A DNA stretch of 11,994 nt, taken from contig NZ_CALACG010000131.1 of the NCBI RefSeq assembly GCF_937890585.1, positions 1 through 11,994 on the forward strand. The letters are read 5' to 3'. How positions within the stretch are numbered: position 1 is the stretch's first letter; every line of letters starts with the position of its first letter. The notes beneath the pieces are model-generated. The model was not told the DNA's origin and searched no databases. It saw only the letters and a program-made list of their open reading frames with translations. This DNA is from an uncultured Campylobacter sp. Lineage in GTDB: Bacteria > Campylobacterota > Campylobacteria > Campylobacterales > Campylobacteraceae. This document shows positions 1 through 7,073 of this stretch, piece after piece. Position numbers and translations under genes: made by a program.

Positions 1-550
1 GAAATTTACTCCATCTTACTTCGCTACCGTGCTTTGCATAAAGCATCTTGGCATGAGAGATCAAAATTTTACTTTTATCTTTTATTAAAAGATATTCGTA
101 GAGCTGATTTATCGCTGCAAGGCCGTTTTGTTCGAGCATTAGCTCTATTAAATTTTCCTCCTGGCTACTTTGCTCGAAAAATTTAAAGATTAAATTTAGC
201 TCGTTTGCTACATTTTCATAAATTTTAGCCACGTCACTATCTGGCTCTAGCTCGTAGTATGCAGCAGATGTGCGAGTGATTTCATGTATTCTGGCTCTGT
301 AATGGCACTCATACTCTTTTGGCTTGCTAAGCGCTTCTTTGCCAAGAGTAGCCTCTAAAAAAGGGGCGTAAATGCCGCAATTTATATAAAATCTCGTGCG
401 CTCTGAGCTATTGCCACTACTTTTTTGAAAATTTACAACGCAGATAAAATTTGGGGTATTTTTGTAAAAATTTAAAGCGCTCTTGCTAAAGCCATTATCC
501 TTAAACAGCGGCTTTAGCAGAGCAATGAGCTCGTCAAATTTCTCTTTCAT
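1..550 (-). CDS. DUF4304-like protein, C-terminus cut by the window edge
   Basis: Open reading frame from ATG at 548-550 to the left edge, 183 codons with no stop, so the C-terminus is missing. The protein starts MKEKFDELIALLKPLF and continues with GFSKSALNFYKN, then VVNFQKSSGNSS and FYINCGIYAP at roughly residues 20-65. This order (helix, 'GF..', aromatic-rich strand, 'QKS', 'F.IN.GIY') resembles the DUF4304 family, whose function is unknown. The rest is helical and acidic, with no signal peptide or membrane segment. It lies 24 bases after the efp stop and in the same frame as efp. I see no good ribosome binding site before the ATG, and the 8 intervening codons hold no other usual start codon. 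It probably ends the rpsA-serA-efp transcript. The coding call is firm; the family name is from memory of its pattern and only moderately sure. Confidence 0.72.
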   Translation of the reverse strand, partial: MKEKFDELIALLKPLFKDNGFSKSALNFYKNTPNFICVVNFQKSSGNSSERTRFYINCGIYAPFLEATLGKEALSKPKEYECHYRARIHEITRTSAAYYELEPDSDVAKIYENVANELNLIFKFFEQSSQEENLIELMLEQNGLAAINQLYEYLLIKDKSKILISHAKMLYAKHGSEVRWSKF

Positions 551-574
551 AAATTTAACGTGCCAGATGTATGG

Positions 575-1141
575 TTATTTATTTGCGCGCTCGATGTACT
601 CGCCACGAACTGTATCAACGCGGATGACCTCGCCTTCTAGTACGTGAAATGGTATCTGAACTACCGCGCCACTCTCAAGAGTAGCTGGCTTTTTGCCGCC
701 TTGTGTATCGCCCTTGAAATTTGGTGGAGTCTCAACTATCTTTAGCTCGACTACTTGCGGTACTTCAACACCGATCGCATTGCCGTTGTGAAATAAAATT
801 TCAACCATCATGCCATCGATCATCCATTTTTTAACATCACCCACGTCCTCATCGCTGATCGCAACTTGCTCGTAAGTAGTCGTGTCCATAAACTGGCAAA
901 ACTCACCATCATCATAGAGATACTGCATCTCTTTTTCTTCAAGATGCGGCTGCTCGCACTTGTCACCTGCGTGAAAAGTCTTTTCAAGAACCTTTCCATC
1001 GACAAAAGATTTGATCTTTGCACGAACAAAAGCTGCACCCTTGCCCGGTTTAACATGTTGATATTCTACGATTTTATAAGGAACGCCATCGATCTCGATC
1101 TTTAGTCCCTTTTTTAGATCGCCCATTGAATATGAAGCCAT
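575..1141 (-). CDS. efp: Translation elongation factor P
   Basis: EF-P binds stalled ribosomes between the P and E sites and promotes peptide bonds at consecutive prolines. The 188 residues match the usual bacterial length and three-domain build: an N-terminal KOW-like domain (about 1-65), then two OB-fold domains ending in ...[11 protein letters not shown]. The modification loop reads VKPGKGAAF, placing Lys34 at the position that is beta-lysylated in E. coli. The modifying enzymes (EpmA/EpmB) are not in this window, so whether Lys34 is modified here cannot be told. The ATG at 1139-1141 is preceded by AAGGA at good spacing. The gene starts 21 bases after the serA stop with no terminator between, so it is probably co-transcribed with serA. 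AAATTT words are sparse here, as in other highly expressed genes of the window. Confidence 0.97.
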   Translation of the reverse strand: MASYSMGDLKKGLKIEIDGVPYKIVEYQHVKPGKGAAFVRAKIKSFVDGKVLEKTFHAGDKCEQPHLEEKEMQYLYDDGEFCQFMDTTTYEQVAISDEDVGDVKKWMIDGMMVEILFHNGNAIGVEVPQVVELKIVETPPNFKGDTQGGKKPATLESGAVVQIPFHVLEGEVIRVDTVRGEYIERANK

Positions 1142-1162
1142 TTTTTATCCTTTCGTAATTTG

Positions 1163-2740
1163 TTATATAACTGCGTATTGAGCCCAAACACAAGCTTCAA
1201 GTGCGTTTAATCTCTCTAGCGTTTCTGTTTTTATGTGTTCATCGACCAAGATGACCGCAAGCGCCATGCCGTGCTCATCTCTGCCAAGTCGGAAGTCTGC
1301 TATGTTTATCTTTTCATCGGCCAAAATTTTACTGATCTGAGCGATAACGCCTGGTACGTCGTGGTTTTTAAAGATGATCATCTTGCCTTTTGGCTTGAAG
1401 TCAGTCTTGAAGCCATTTACGGTTACGATGCGTTGTTGATTTTCACCAAACACCGTACCGCCAACGCTTACGATGCCGTTTTCAGTCGTCAGACGAACTG
1501 TGATCTTGTTTTTAAAGATGCTGTCTCCACCTGTGCTAGTTTCGGTAGTTATGCCTTTTTCATCGCATAAAAATTTAGCATTTACGTAGTTTATCGCGTC
1601 GCCAAGACTCTCTTTTAAAGCACCAACTATGGCAAATGTTAGCAGTGAATTTGCATATTCGCTAATCTGCCCGTGAGTTTCTATGCGGATAGCCTTGATG
1701 GCGCTTTTGTTGATCTGAGCTGCCAAGAAAGCCATCTTGCTTGTAAGCTCGATATAAGGCTCAACAAATGGCGGCAAGTCTTCTGTTTTGATCGGTAAAT
1801 TTAGAGCGTTTGGATAGCTTATACCGCGTGCTGCTGATATAGCCTGCTCGACTGCCTCAACGGCGATGTTTCGTTGCGACTCAAGAGTGTTTGCACCAAG
1901 GTGTGGAGTGACGCTTACATTGTCTAGATCAAGAAGTGGATGACTTGTTGCTGGCTCTTTTGTAAAAACATCGATGCCAGCAAAGGCTACCTTGCCGCTT
2001 TTTAACCCCTCATAAAGTGCCTCTTCGTTATAAAGGCCGCCCCTAGCGCAGTTTATAAGTCTTACGCCATCTTTCATCTTCGCTATCTCTTTAGCGCCGA
2101 TCATATCGGTTGTCTCTTTGGTCTTTGGAGTGTGGATCGTGATGAAGTCACATGCCAAGATGTCGTCAAAATTTTTAGTATAAGTGCCGCCCATATCGAT
2201 GACCTTAGATGGATCAATATATGGATCGTATGCGATGATATCCATGCCAAAAGCTTTTGCGCGAGCTGCTACTCTTGAGCCGATGTTGCCAAAGCCGATC
2301 ACGCCTAGTTTTTTCTTAAACAGCTCAACTCCGTACCACTTCTCACGCTTCCAAATTCTATCTAGCTTTAGATCGTTGTGAGCGTATTCAAGTGATCTTG
2401 CAGCTGCTAGCATGTGAGCCATAGTTAGCTCAACTGCTGCGATAGTATTTGCGGTTGGGACGTTCATAGCGATGATGCCTCTTCTTGAACAGCCATCAAT
2501 ATCAACGTTATCCACGCCAACACCAGCTCTAACGATAGCTTTTAGTTTTTTACCAGCTTCTAAAAACGCCTCATTCACCTCAGTCGAGCTTCTAGTGATA
2601 GCCACATCGGCCTCACCTAAAATTTTTAAAAGCTCGTCTTTTGGGGTATTAACTGCGTCTATTATATTTATATCTTGCTCTTTTTTTAAAAGCTCAAAAC
2701 CTACTGGGTGTATCGCGTCGCAAACAATGATAGTTTTCAT
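1163..2740 (-). CDS. serA: D-3-phosphoglycerate dehydrogenase, long form with ACT domain
   Basis: Catalyses NAD-dependent oxidation of 3-phosphoglycerate to 3-phosphohydroxypyruvate, the first step of serine synthesis, in the cytosol. At 525 residues it is the long form: substrate domain (about 1-95 and 290-310), Rossmann NAD domain with GFGNIG at 149-154, an intervening ASB-type domain (about 320-450) and a C-terminal ACT domain (about 453-525). The catalytic residues of the D-2-hydroxyacid dehydrogenase family are visible as Arg233 (CARGG), Glu262 (KEP) and His280 (PHLGANT). In the ACT domain D461 and N479 sit where serine binds in characterised enzymes, so feedback inhibition by serine is likely. 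The ATG overlaps the stop of the preceding gene (ATGA, 2737-2740) and has AGAGAGG upstream, so translation is likely coupled to it. No key residue is missing. Confidence 0.97.
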   Translation of the reverse strand: MKTIIVCDAIHPVGFELLKKEQDINIIDAVNTPKDELLKILGEADVAITRSSTEVNEAFLEAGKKLKAIVRAGVGVDNVDIDGCSRRGIIAMNVPTANTIAAVELTMAHMLAAARSLEYAHNDLKLDRIWKREKWYGVELFKKKLGVIGFGNIGSRVAARAKAFGMDIIAYDPYIDPSKVIDMGGTYTKNFDDILACDFITIHTPKTKETTDMIGAKEIAKMKDGVRLINCARGGLYNEEALYEGLKSGKVAFAGIDVFTKEPATSHPLLDLDNVSVTPHLGANTLESQRNIAVEAVEQAISAARGISYPNALNLPIKTEDLPPFVEPYIELTSKMAFLAAQINKSAIKAIRIETHGQISEYANSLLTFAIVGALKESLGDAINYVNAKFLCDEKGITTETSTGGDSIFKNKITVRLTTENGIVSVGGTVFGENQQRIVTVNGFKTDFKPKGKMIIFKNHDVPGVIAQISKILADEKINIADFRLGRDEHGMALAVILVDEHIKTETLERLNALEACVWAQYAVI

Positions 2741-3219
2741 AATTTTACCTCTCTTACACTTGAGTGGATGTCGTAAACTCTTAGCTGCAGTATGATATTT
2801 TGAAGCAACTTTGAGTCTTGGGTATTTAAAAAGATCTGGCTTTTGGCGCCGTCCTTTACAACAGTGAAATCAACCTCGCTACTTCGCAAAGTCTGCATCA
2901 AACAAAACATAGAGTAGATGTCGTTTTTATCTATCATAAGTTCATATGCTGTGATCTTTGGCTTTTCTATCTTAGGTCGGTTGTATTCTATAAAAATTTC
3001 GTTTACAGGCAATACGTAATCTTTTTTCTTAATAGTTGCCAACTCGTTGATCCAGTTTTCACTGCCGGCTGTGTTTTTGGTTATATTTTGCTCGTTTGTT
3101 ATATTGTTTTCTGGGATCTGGCTGAAATTTACGCTTGCAAATTTAACAAGATAAATTCCAACCAAACCTAATATCACAAAGAGCAGAACAACTACTAATA
3201 AAAGTGTGCGTCTGCCCAT
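2737..3219 (-). CDS. Single-pass membrane protein of unknown function
   Basis: A 160-residue protein I cannot assign to a function. It starts MGRRTLLLVVVLLFVILGL: two arginines, then one hydrophobic segment of about 20 residues (5-25) and no cleavage site I would trust. An N-terminal anchor with the remaining 135 residues in the periplasm is likely. A polar, Asn/Thr-rich linker (about 35-55) precedes a mixed alpha/beta domain with a single cysteine near residue 105. The position, between rpsA and serA, matches a small putative periplasmic protein gene found at the same place in C. jejuni (Cj0892c, from memory). The start lies 5 bases after the rpsA stop with no Shine-Dalgarno match in the 20 bases before it, so reinitiation after rpsA is likely. 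The end overlaps serA by 4 bases. Its tight packing between the two genes does not itself show a shared role. Confidence 0.85.
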   Translation of the reverse strand: MGRRTLLLVVVLLFVILGLVGIYLVKFASVNFSQIPENNITNEQNITKNTAGSENWINELATIKKKDYVLPVNEIFIEYNRPKIEKPKITAYELMIDKNDIYSMFCLMQTLRSSEVDFTVVKDGAKSQIFLNTQDSKLLQNIILQLRVYDIHSSVREVKL

Positions 3220-3224
3220 TTATA

Positions 3225-4901
3225 CTAGCGTAATTGTTCTTTTATAATGTCGCCAAGTGTTACTTTGTCATCGTTGTCGTTGATCTCATTTAACACTTCA
3301 CGCTCTTTTTGTTTTGCTAAACGGCGTATGCTTAGGCGAATTCTATTTTTCTTCTCATCGATAAATGCAATAGCAGCTTCGATCTCATCACCGATCTTTA
3401 ACGTGCTAGCATCTACACTACCTAGATCTTCTTTGCGGATTAGCGCATCGACGTTATCGCCAAGCTCAACAAATACGCCAAACTCTTTAATGTCACGGAT
3501 CATTCCTTTTACGATGTCGCCTACACTAAATTTATTAGCAAATGCTTGAACTGGGCTTTGTTTTAGATCTTTTAGGCTTAGAGAAATTTTTTGCTCAGCG
3601 CTGTCGATTTTGATGATCTTTACTTCTAGCTCGTCGCCAGCTTTGAACATATCTTTGCACTTATCATTTCTATCCCAAGATGCATCTTCATTGTGCAGCA
3701 AGCCCTCAACGCAGCCTACTCTAACAAAAGCACCAAAATTTGTGATAGTTGTTACAACGCCTTTTACTACGTCGCCCTCTTTAAATTTAGCTTTAAATTC
3801 ATCAAATGGCTTTGGAAGTAAATTTTTAAGGCTCACTCTTAAGCGGTGTCCTTTTGCGTCTATTTCGATAACCTCAACATCGATCTCTTGGCCTTCGCTG
3901 ATGTGATCTTTTGGATTTTTGATATTTTTGTCCCATGAAATTTCAGATATGTGTAAAAATCCTTCAATATCATTTCCAAGATCGACAAATGCACCATAAG
4001 GCTCGATATTACTAACTGTTACCTTGATGGTGTCGCCAACTTCTAGTCCGTCGCTTATGATCTCTTCCCAAGGATCTGGAGTAGCTGCCTTGATAGATAG
4101 AGATAGGTGGCGTTTTTCGTTGTCATAGCTGATAACTTTAACTAAAACCTTATCGCCTTCTTTATATAAAGAGCTAGGATTTACTGGGCCTTTATAGCTT
4201 ATCTCGCTATAGTGAACAAGACCATCTACGCCGCCAACATCAACAAACATACCATAAGTTGTGATTTTCTTAACTGTGCCCTCTATAACGCTATCGTTTT
4301 CTACTATGTTTGATAGAGCTTCTTTGCGTTTTTTGCGGTCGTCATCTAAAATTTTCTTTCTTGAGACAACGATGCTATTCTCTTCTTTATCAACTTTTAT
4401 AACTCTTACTTTATATGATTTTCCGACTACGCCCTCAGCGTTTTTAAATCCACTGTGCGTTCTTGGTAAGAAAAATTCTACGCCATTTGCGTCTTGAGTG
4501 ATAAAACCACCTTTATTTTTTCCAACTACTTTTACGTCGATTTCGCCAGAATTTTCAGGATCGTAAGCTTCGATGAAAGCTTTAACTTTCTCTTTTCTAA
4601 GTGCTTTTTTGTGCGACACTATAGGTCTTCCATTTCTTGATCCAGTTATTACAACTTTGATCGTATCGCCAACTTTATGCGTCAGGTTGCCGTTTGCGTC
4701 AGTGATCTCAGAAACATTTAAAATGCCTTCTGACTTCTTGCCAACGTCGATTAAAACCTCATCGCCATTGATACTGACGATCTTTGCGTCACTATCTTCT
4801 TCAGTCTTTTTAAAAGACTCCTCTAACATCGCAGCAAAATCGATATCTTCGATATCTTCGTCTTTTGCTTTTCCTAATTGAACACTTTTGTTCACAGCCA
4901 T
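3225..4901 (-). CDS. rpsA: 30S ribosomal protein S1
   Basis: S1 binds mRNA leaders and helps deliver them to the 30S subunit. The 558 residues, about the length of E. coli S1, hold six S1 (OB-fold) repeats at roughly 38-101, 118-184, 202-271, 287-359, 374-445 and 459-527. Repeats 3 to 6 show the typical pattern 'G.V..I...G.FV.L....G..H.S..' (for example TTYGMFVDVGG and EPYGAFVDLGN). Repeats 1 and 2 are more divergent, as in the ribosome-binding repeats of the family. A charged tail (528-558) follows. The ATG at 4899-4901 has AAAGGAT upstream at good spacing. An 80-base gap separates it from ispH and holds a TATAAT hexamer, so rpsA probably has its own promoter while also receiving transcripts from ispH. 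Closely linked ispH and rpsA occur in other phyla too, including fused forms in Clostridia. Confidence 0.97.
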   Translation of the reverse strand: MAVNKSVQLGKAKDEDIEDIDFAAMLEESFKKTEEDSDAKIVSINGDEVLIDVGKKSEGILNVSEITDANGNLTHKVGDTIKVVITGSRNGRPIVSHKKALRKEKVKAFIEAYDPENSGEIDVKVVGKNKGGFITQDANGVEFFLPRTHSGFKNAEGVVGKSYKVRVIKVDKEENSIVVSRKKILDDDRKKRKEALSNIVENDSVIEGTVKKITTYGMFVDVGGVDGLVHYSEISYKGPVNPSSLYKEGDKVLVKVISYDNEKRHLSLSIKAATPDPWEEIISDGLEVGDTIKVTVSNIEPYGAFVDLGNDIEGFLHISEISWDKNIKNPKDHISEGQEIDVEVIEIDAKGHRLRVSLKNLLPKPFDEFKAKFKEGDVVKGVVTTITNFGAFVRVGCVEGLLHNEDASWDRNDKCKDMFKAGDELEVKIIKIDSAEQKISLSLKDLKQSPVQAFANKFSVGDIVKGMIRDIKEFGVFVELGDNVDALIRKEDLGSVDASTLKIGDEIEAAIAFIDEKKNRIRLSIRRLAKQKEREVLNEINDNDDKVTLGDIIKEQLR

Positions 4902-4946
4902 CTTGATCCTTTAAATTTTATTATGCCAGTAGAGGCAAATTGGCTT

Positions 4947-4952
4947 ATTATA
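4947..4952 (-). promoter_or_regulatory. Probable -10 element of the rpsA promoter
   Basis: A perfect TATAAT on the minus strand, 49 bases before the rpsA ATG, in the only non-coding gap inside the long minus-strand gene series. Transcription would start near 4940 and leave a leader of about 39 bases ending in the AAAGGAT ribosome binding site. There is no TG before the hexamer and no convincing -35, which is usual for Campylobacter sigma-70 promoters. The identification rests on the hexamer, its place and the strong expected expression of rpsA. Confidence 0.55.
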
Positions 4953-4981
4953 GTTAATTGTGGCTTTAGCTAGGATAAATT

Positions 4982-5806
4982 TTATACTTTTTTGATTCTA
5001 TCGACGACTTTTTGTATGATCCAGTCAGGTGTGCTAGCACCCGCACTTATGCCACACAAATTTTTGCCATCAAACCATGATCTCTCAAGCTCTTCTTCGC
5101 TTTCTATTAGGTAGCTATCTTCGCAGAAATTTTTAGATATTAGGTAGAGTTGTTTTGTGTTTGAGCTGTTTTTTCCGCCGATTATTATCATCACGTCAGC
5201 TCTTTTTGCTAAATTTTTAGCAGCCTCTTGGTTTTCAAATGTCGCGTTGCAGATCGTGTTAAAAACGCGCAGCTCTTTTACATGAAGCATAAGGTAGTTT
5301 GCGATCTGCATAAATTTCTCAACTTTTCTAGTAGTTTGGCTAACAAGCGCGACCTTTTGCTTAAATTTAACGCCCTCTAGCTCGCTCTCTTCAAGCACAA
5401 CATAGACATTACCCTTGGCATATGACTTCACTCCTTTTACTTCTGGGTGATGCATGTCGCCAAAGATCACCACATCATAGCCCTCTTCGCTCATTTTTTC
5501 GCAAATTTGTTGTGGCTTTGTCACAAACGGACAAGTTGCGTCGATCACTTTTATATCAGTTTTTTTTAGCTCTGCAAGGTCGTTTTTAGTGATGCCATGA
5601 GTGCGAATGATCGCCTTTTTCTCATCTTTTAGCTCGTCTATGCCCTCAAGCGTCTTTACATTGTAATTTTTCTCAAGCCTGTTTATCTCTTCATTGTTGT
5701 GGATGAGCGGACCGATAGTTGCGGCATCTCCGGCGTTTTCAGCTATCTTTATCGCCCTTTTTACACCAAAGCAAAAACCATAACTACTAGCAAGCTCAAT
5801 CTTCAA
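4982..5806 (-). CDS. ispH: 4-hydroxy-3-methylbut-2-enyl diphosphate reductase
   Basis: The last step of the MEP isoprenoid pathway: reduces HMBPP to isopentenyl and dimethylallyl diphosphate with an iron-sulfur cluster. The 274 residues form the usual three-lobed fold. Cluster ligands are Cys12 (GFCFGV), Cys92 (TCPFV) and Cys186 (NTICNAT). Substrate-binding residues are present: His36, His70 (RTHG), His120 and Glu122 (HHPEVKG), the QTT at 157-159, SSN at 214-216 and Ser258 (AGASTPDW). The start is TTG at 5804-5806; GGGAG lies 6 bases before it and the resulting Cys12 position equals that of E. coli, which supports this start. The first 11 bases overlap the end of aroA, implying coupled translation. 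Also known as lytB; its loss is normally lethal where the MEP route is the only source of isoprenoids. Confidence 0.97.
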   Translation of the reverse strand: MKIELASSYGFCFGVKRAIKIAENAGDAATIGPLIHNNEEINRLEKNYNVKTLEGIDELKDEKKAIIRTHGITKNDLAELKKTDIKVIDATCPFVTKPQQICEKMSEEGYDVVIFGDMHHPEVKGVKSYAKGNVYVVLEESELEGVKFKQKVALVSQTTRKVEKFMQIANYLMLHVKELRVFNTICNATFENQEAAKNLAKRADVMIIIGGKNSSNTKQLYLISKNFCEDSYLIESEEELERSWFDGKNLCGISAGASTPDWIIQKVVDRIKKV

Positions 5807-7073
5807 CCTTAGCTCCCATTTTCTTTAAAATTTCAGCAAAATTTGGAAACGAAGTGGCGATAAATTCGCTCTTTTCTATCTGCATGCCACATTTTAGCCC
5901 AAGTATGGCAAAGCTCATGGCGATCCTATGATCTCCGTGGCTATCTATCTTGGCAAATTTAGCCTCAGAGCCATTTATGATAAAGCCATCTTCGAGCTCG
6001 CTAGCATCGACACCGCACTGCTTTAGCGCATTTATCGTCACAGCTATCCTGTCGCTCTCTTTTACGCGAAGCTCTTTTGCGTTTGTTAGCTTGCTTTGAC
6101 CCTTAGCGCAGGCAAATGCGATGGCTAAAGCTGGGGCTTCATCAATGAGCCACGAGATATTTTCGCTAACCTCTACACCTTTTAAATTTGGCGAGTATCT
6201 AACCTCAATATCGCCGATATCTTCATATTTGCTTGAGGTTTTGTGAAATTTTATCTCAGCTCCCATTTTTTCTAAAACCCTGTAAGCTTCGATGCGAGTT
6301 TTATTTAGCAAGATATTTTTTAAAATAATATGCGAATTTGGGATAATTAAAGCCGCAACCGCAAAGAAAAATGCCGAACTTGGATCATTTGGCACATCTA
6401 TATCAAGTGGTGCAAGTGGGGCTTTCATAGGCTCCAGAGTGATCTCTAAGCCGTCACGCTTTATATCAGCTCCCATACCAGCAAGCATACGCTCGGTGTG
6501 GTCTCTGCTTAGCTCTAGCTCGCTAAATTTACAACCATTTGAGTAAAGTGCTGCTAGCAAAAGTGCACTTTTTACCTGAGCTGAGGCGATCTTGCTCTCA
6601 AAACTAAACCTTTCAAATTTCGTCCCTCTTATACAAAGTGGAGCGTTGTTTGCGTTATTTGCACCATCTATCTTTGCCCCCATCTCATTTAGAGGCTTTG
6701 CTATCCTTGCCATCGGGCGAGAATTTAAATATTTATCGCCACTTAGCACGAAAAAGCCATCCTGCGCGGCTAGTAACCCCATAAAAAGCCTCATCGCCGT
6801 GCCCGAGTTGCCACACTCTAAAATTTCATTTGGCTCTTTTATCTTTTGTGGTGGAGTGATTATTATCTCAACTCCGTTATCTTTGACATTTGCACCTAAG
6901 AGCTGAACGATCTTTAAGGTATTTAGCGTGTCGCCTGCTCTTAGATAGTTTCTAACGCGAGATGGTTTGTCACTTAACAGCGAAAAGATCGCACATCTAT
7001 GCGAGATAGACTTATCAGCCGCGATGTCGTCGATAGTTAAATTTAGACTTTTTTCTAATGGATAAATTCTCAT
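5796..7073 (-). CDS. aroA: 3-phosphoshikimate 1-carboxyvinyltransferase (EPSP synthase)
   Basis: Sixth step of the shikimate pathway: joins shikimate 3-phosphate and phosphoenolpyruvate to form EPSP, on the way to chorismate. The 425 residues show the two-domain family's motifs: DKSISHR with K21, S22 and R26; GNSGTAMRL at 88-96; SRPMAR at 118-123; SAQVKSA at 164-170; RDHTERML at 190-197; WLIDEAP with catalytic D311 and E312; VKESDR at 337-342; HGDHRIAMS at 379-387. DKSISHR rather than the SKSVSNR of E. coli places it nearer the class II type seen in Gram-positive bacteria. The ATG overlaps the pheT stop (ATGA) and the end overlaps ispH by 11 bases. Having a shikimate gene in the same transcript as the phenylalanyl-tRNA synthetase links phenylalanine supply with its use, though this may be simple conservation of order. 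Confidence 0.97.
   Translation of the reverse strand: MRIYPLEKSLNLTIDDIAADKSISHRCAIFSLLSDKPSRVRNYLRAGDTLNTLKIVQLLGANVKDNGVEIIITPPQKIKEPNEILECGNSGTAMRLFMGLLAAQDGFFVLSGDKYLNSRPMARIAKPLNEMGAKIDGANNANNAPLCIRGTKFERFSFESKIASAQVKSALLLAALYSNGCKFSELELSRDHTERMLAGMGADIKRDGLEITLEPMKAPLAPLDIDVPNDPSSAFFFAVAALIIPNSHIILKNILLNKTRIEAYRVLEKMGAEIKFHKTSSKYEDIGDIEVRYSPNLKGVEVSENISWLIDEAPALAIAFACAKGQSKLTNAKELRVKESDRIAVTINALKQCGVDASELEDGFIINGSEAKFAKIDSHGDHRIAMSFAILGLKCGMQIEKSEFIATSFPNFAEILKKMGAKVED
5813..5817 (-). promoter_or_regulatory. Ribosome binding site that fixes the ispH TTG start, inside aroA
   Basis: GGGAG on the minus strand, six bases before the TTG start of ispH and lying within the last codons of aroA (the Met-Gly-Ala part of its C-terminus). 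With the Cys12 position it decides the start, and it means ribosomes finishing aroA pass directly over the site. Confidence 0.7.

Noticed and set aside
866..1105. Plus-strand frame antisense to efp
   Set aside because: efp is certain on the minus strand; the frame has no plausible domain.
3220..3224. TATAA before the small membrane-protein gene read as a -10 element
   Set aside because: It directly abuts the ATG, so a transcript start would fall inside the gene; it is chance A/T in the gap.
4847..4866. Short tandem-like GATATCTTC pair in rpsA
   Set aside because: It encodes the acidic EDIEDID stretch near the S1 N-terminus and is explained by codon use.
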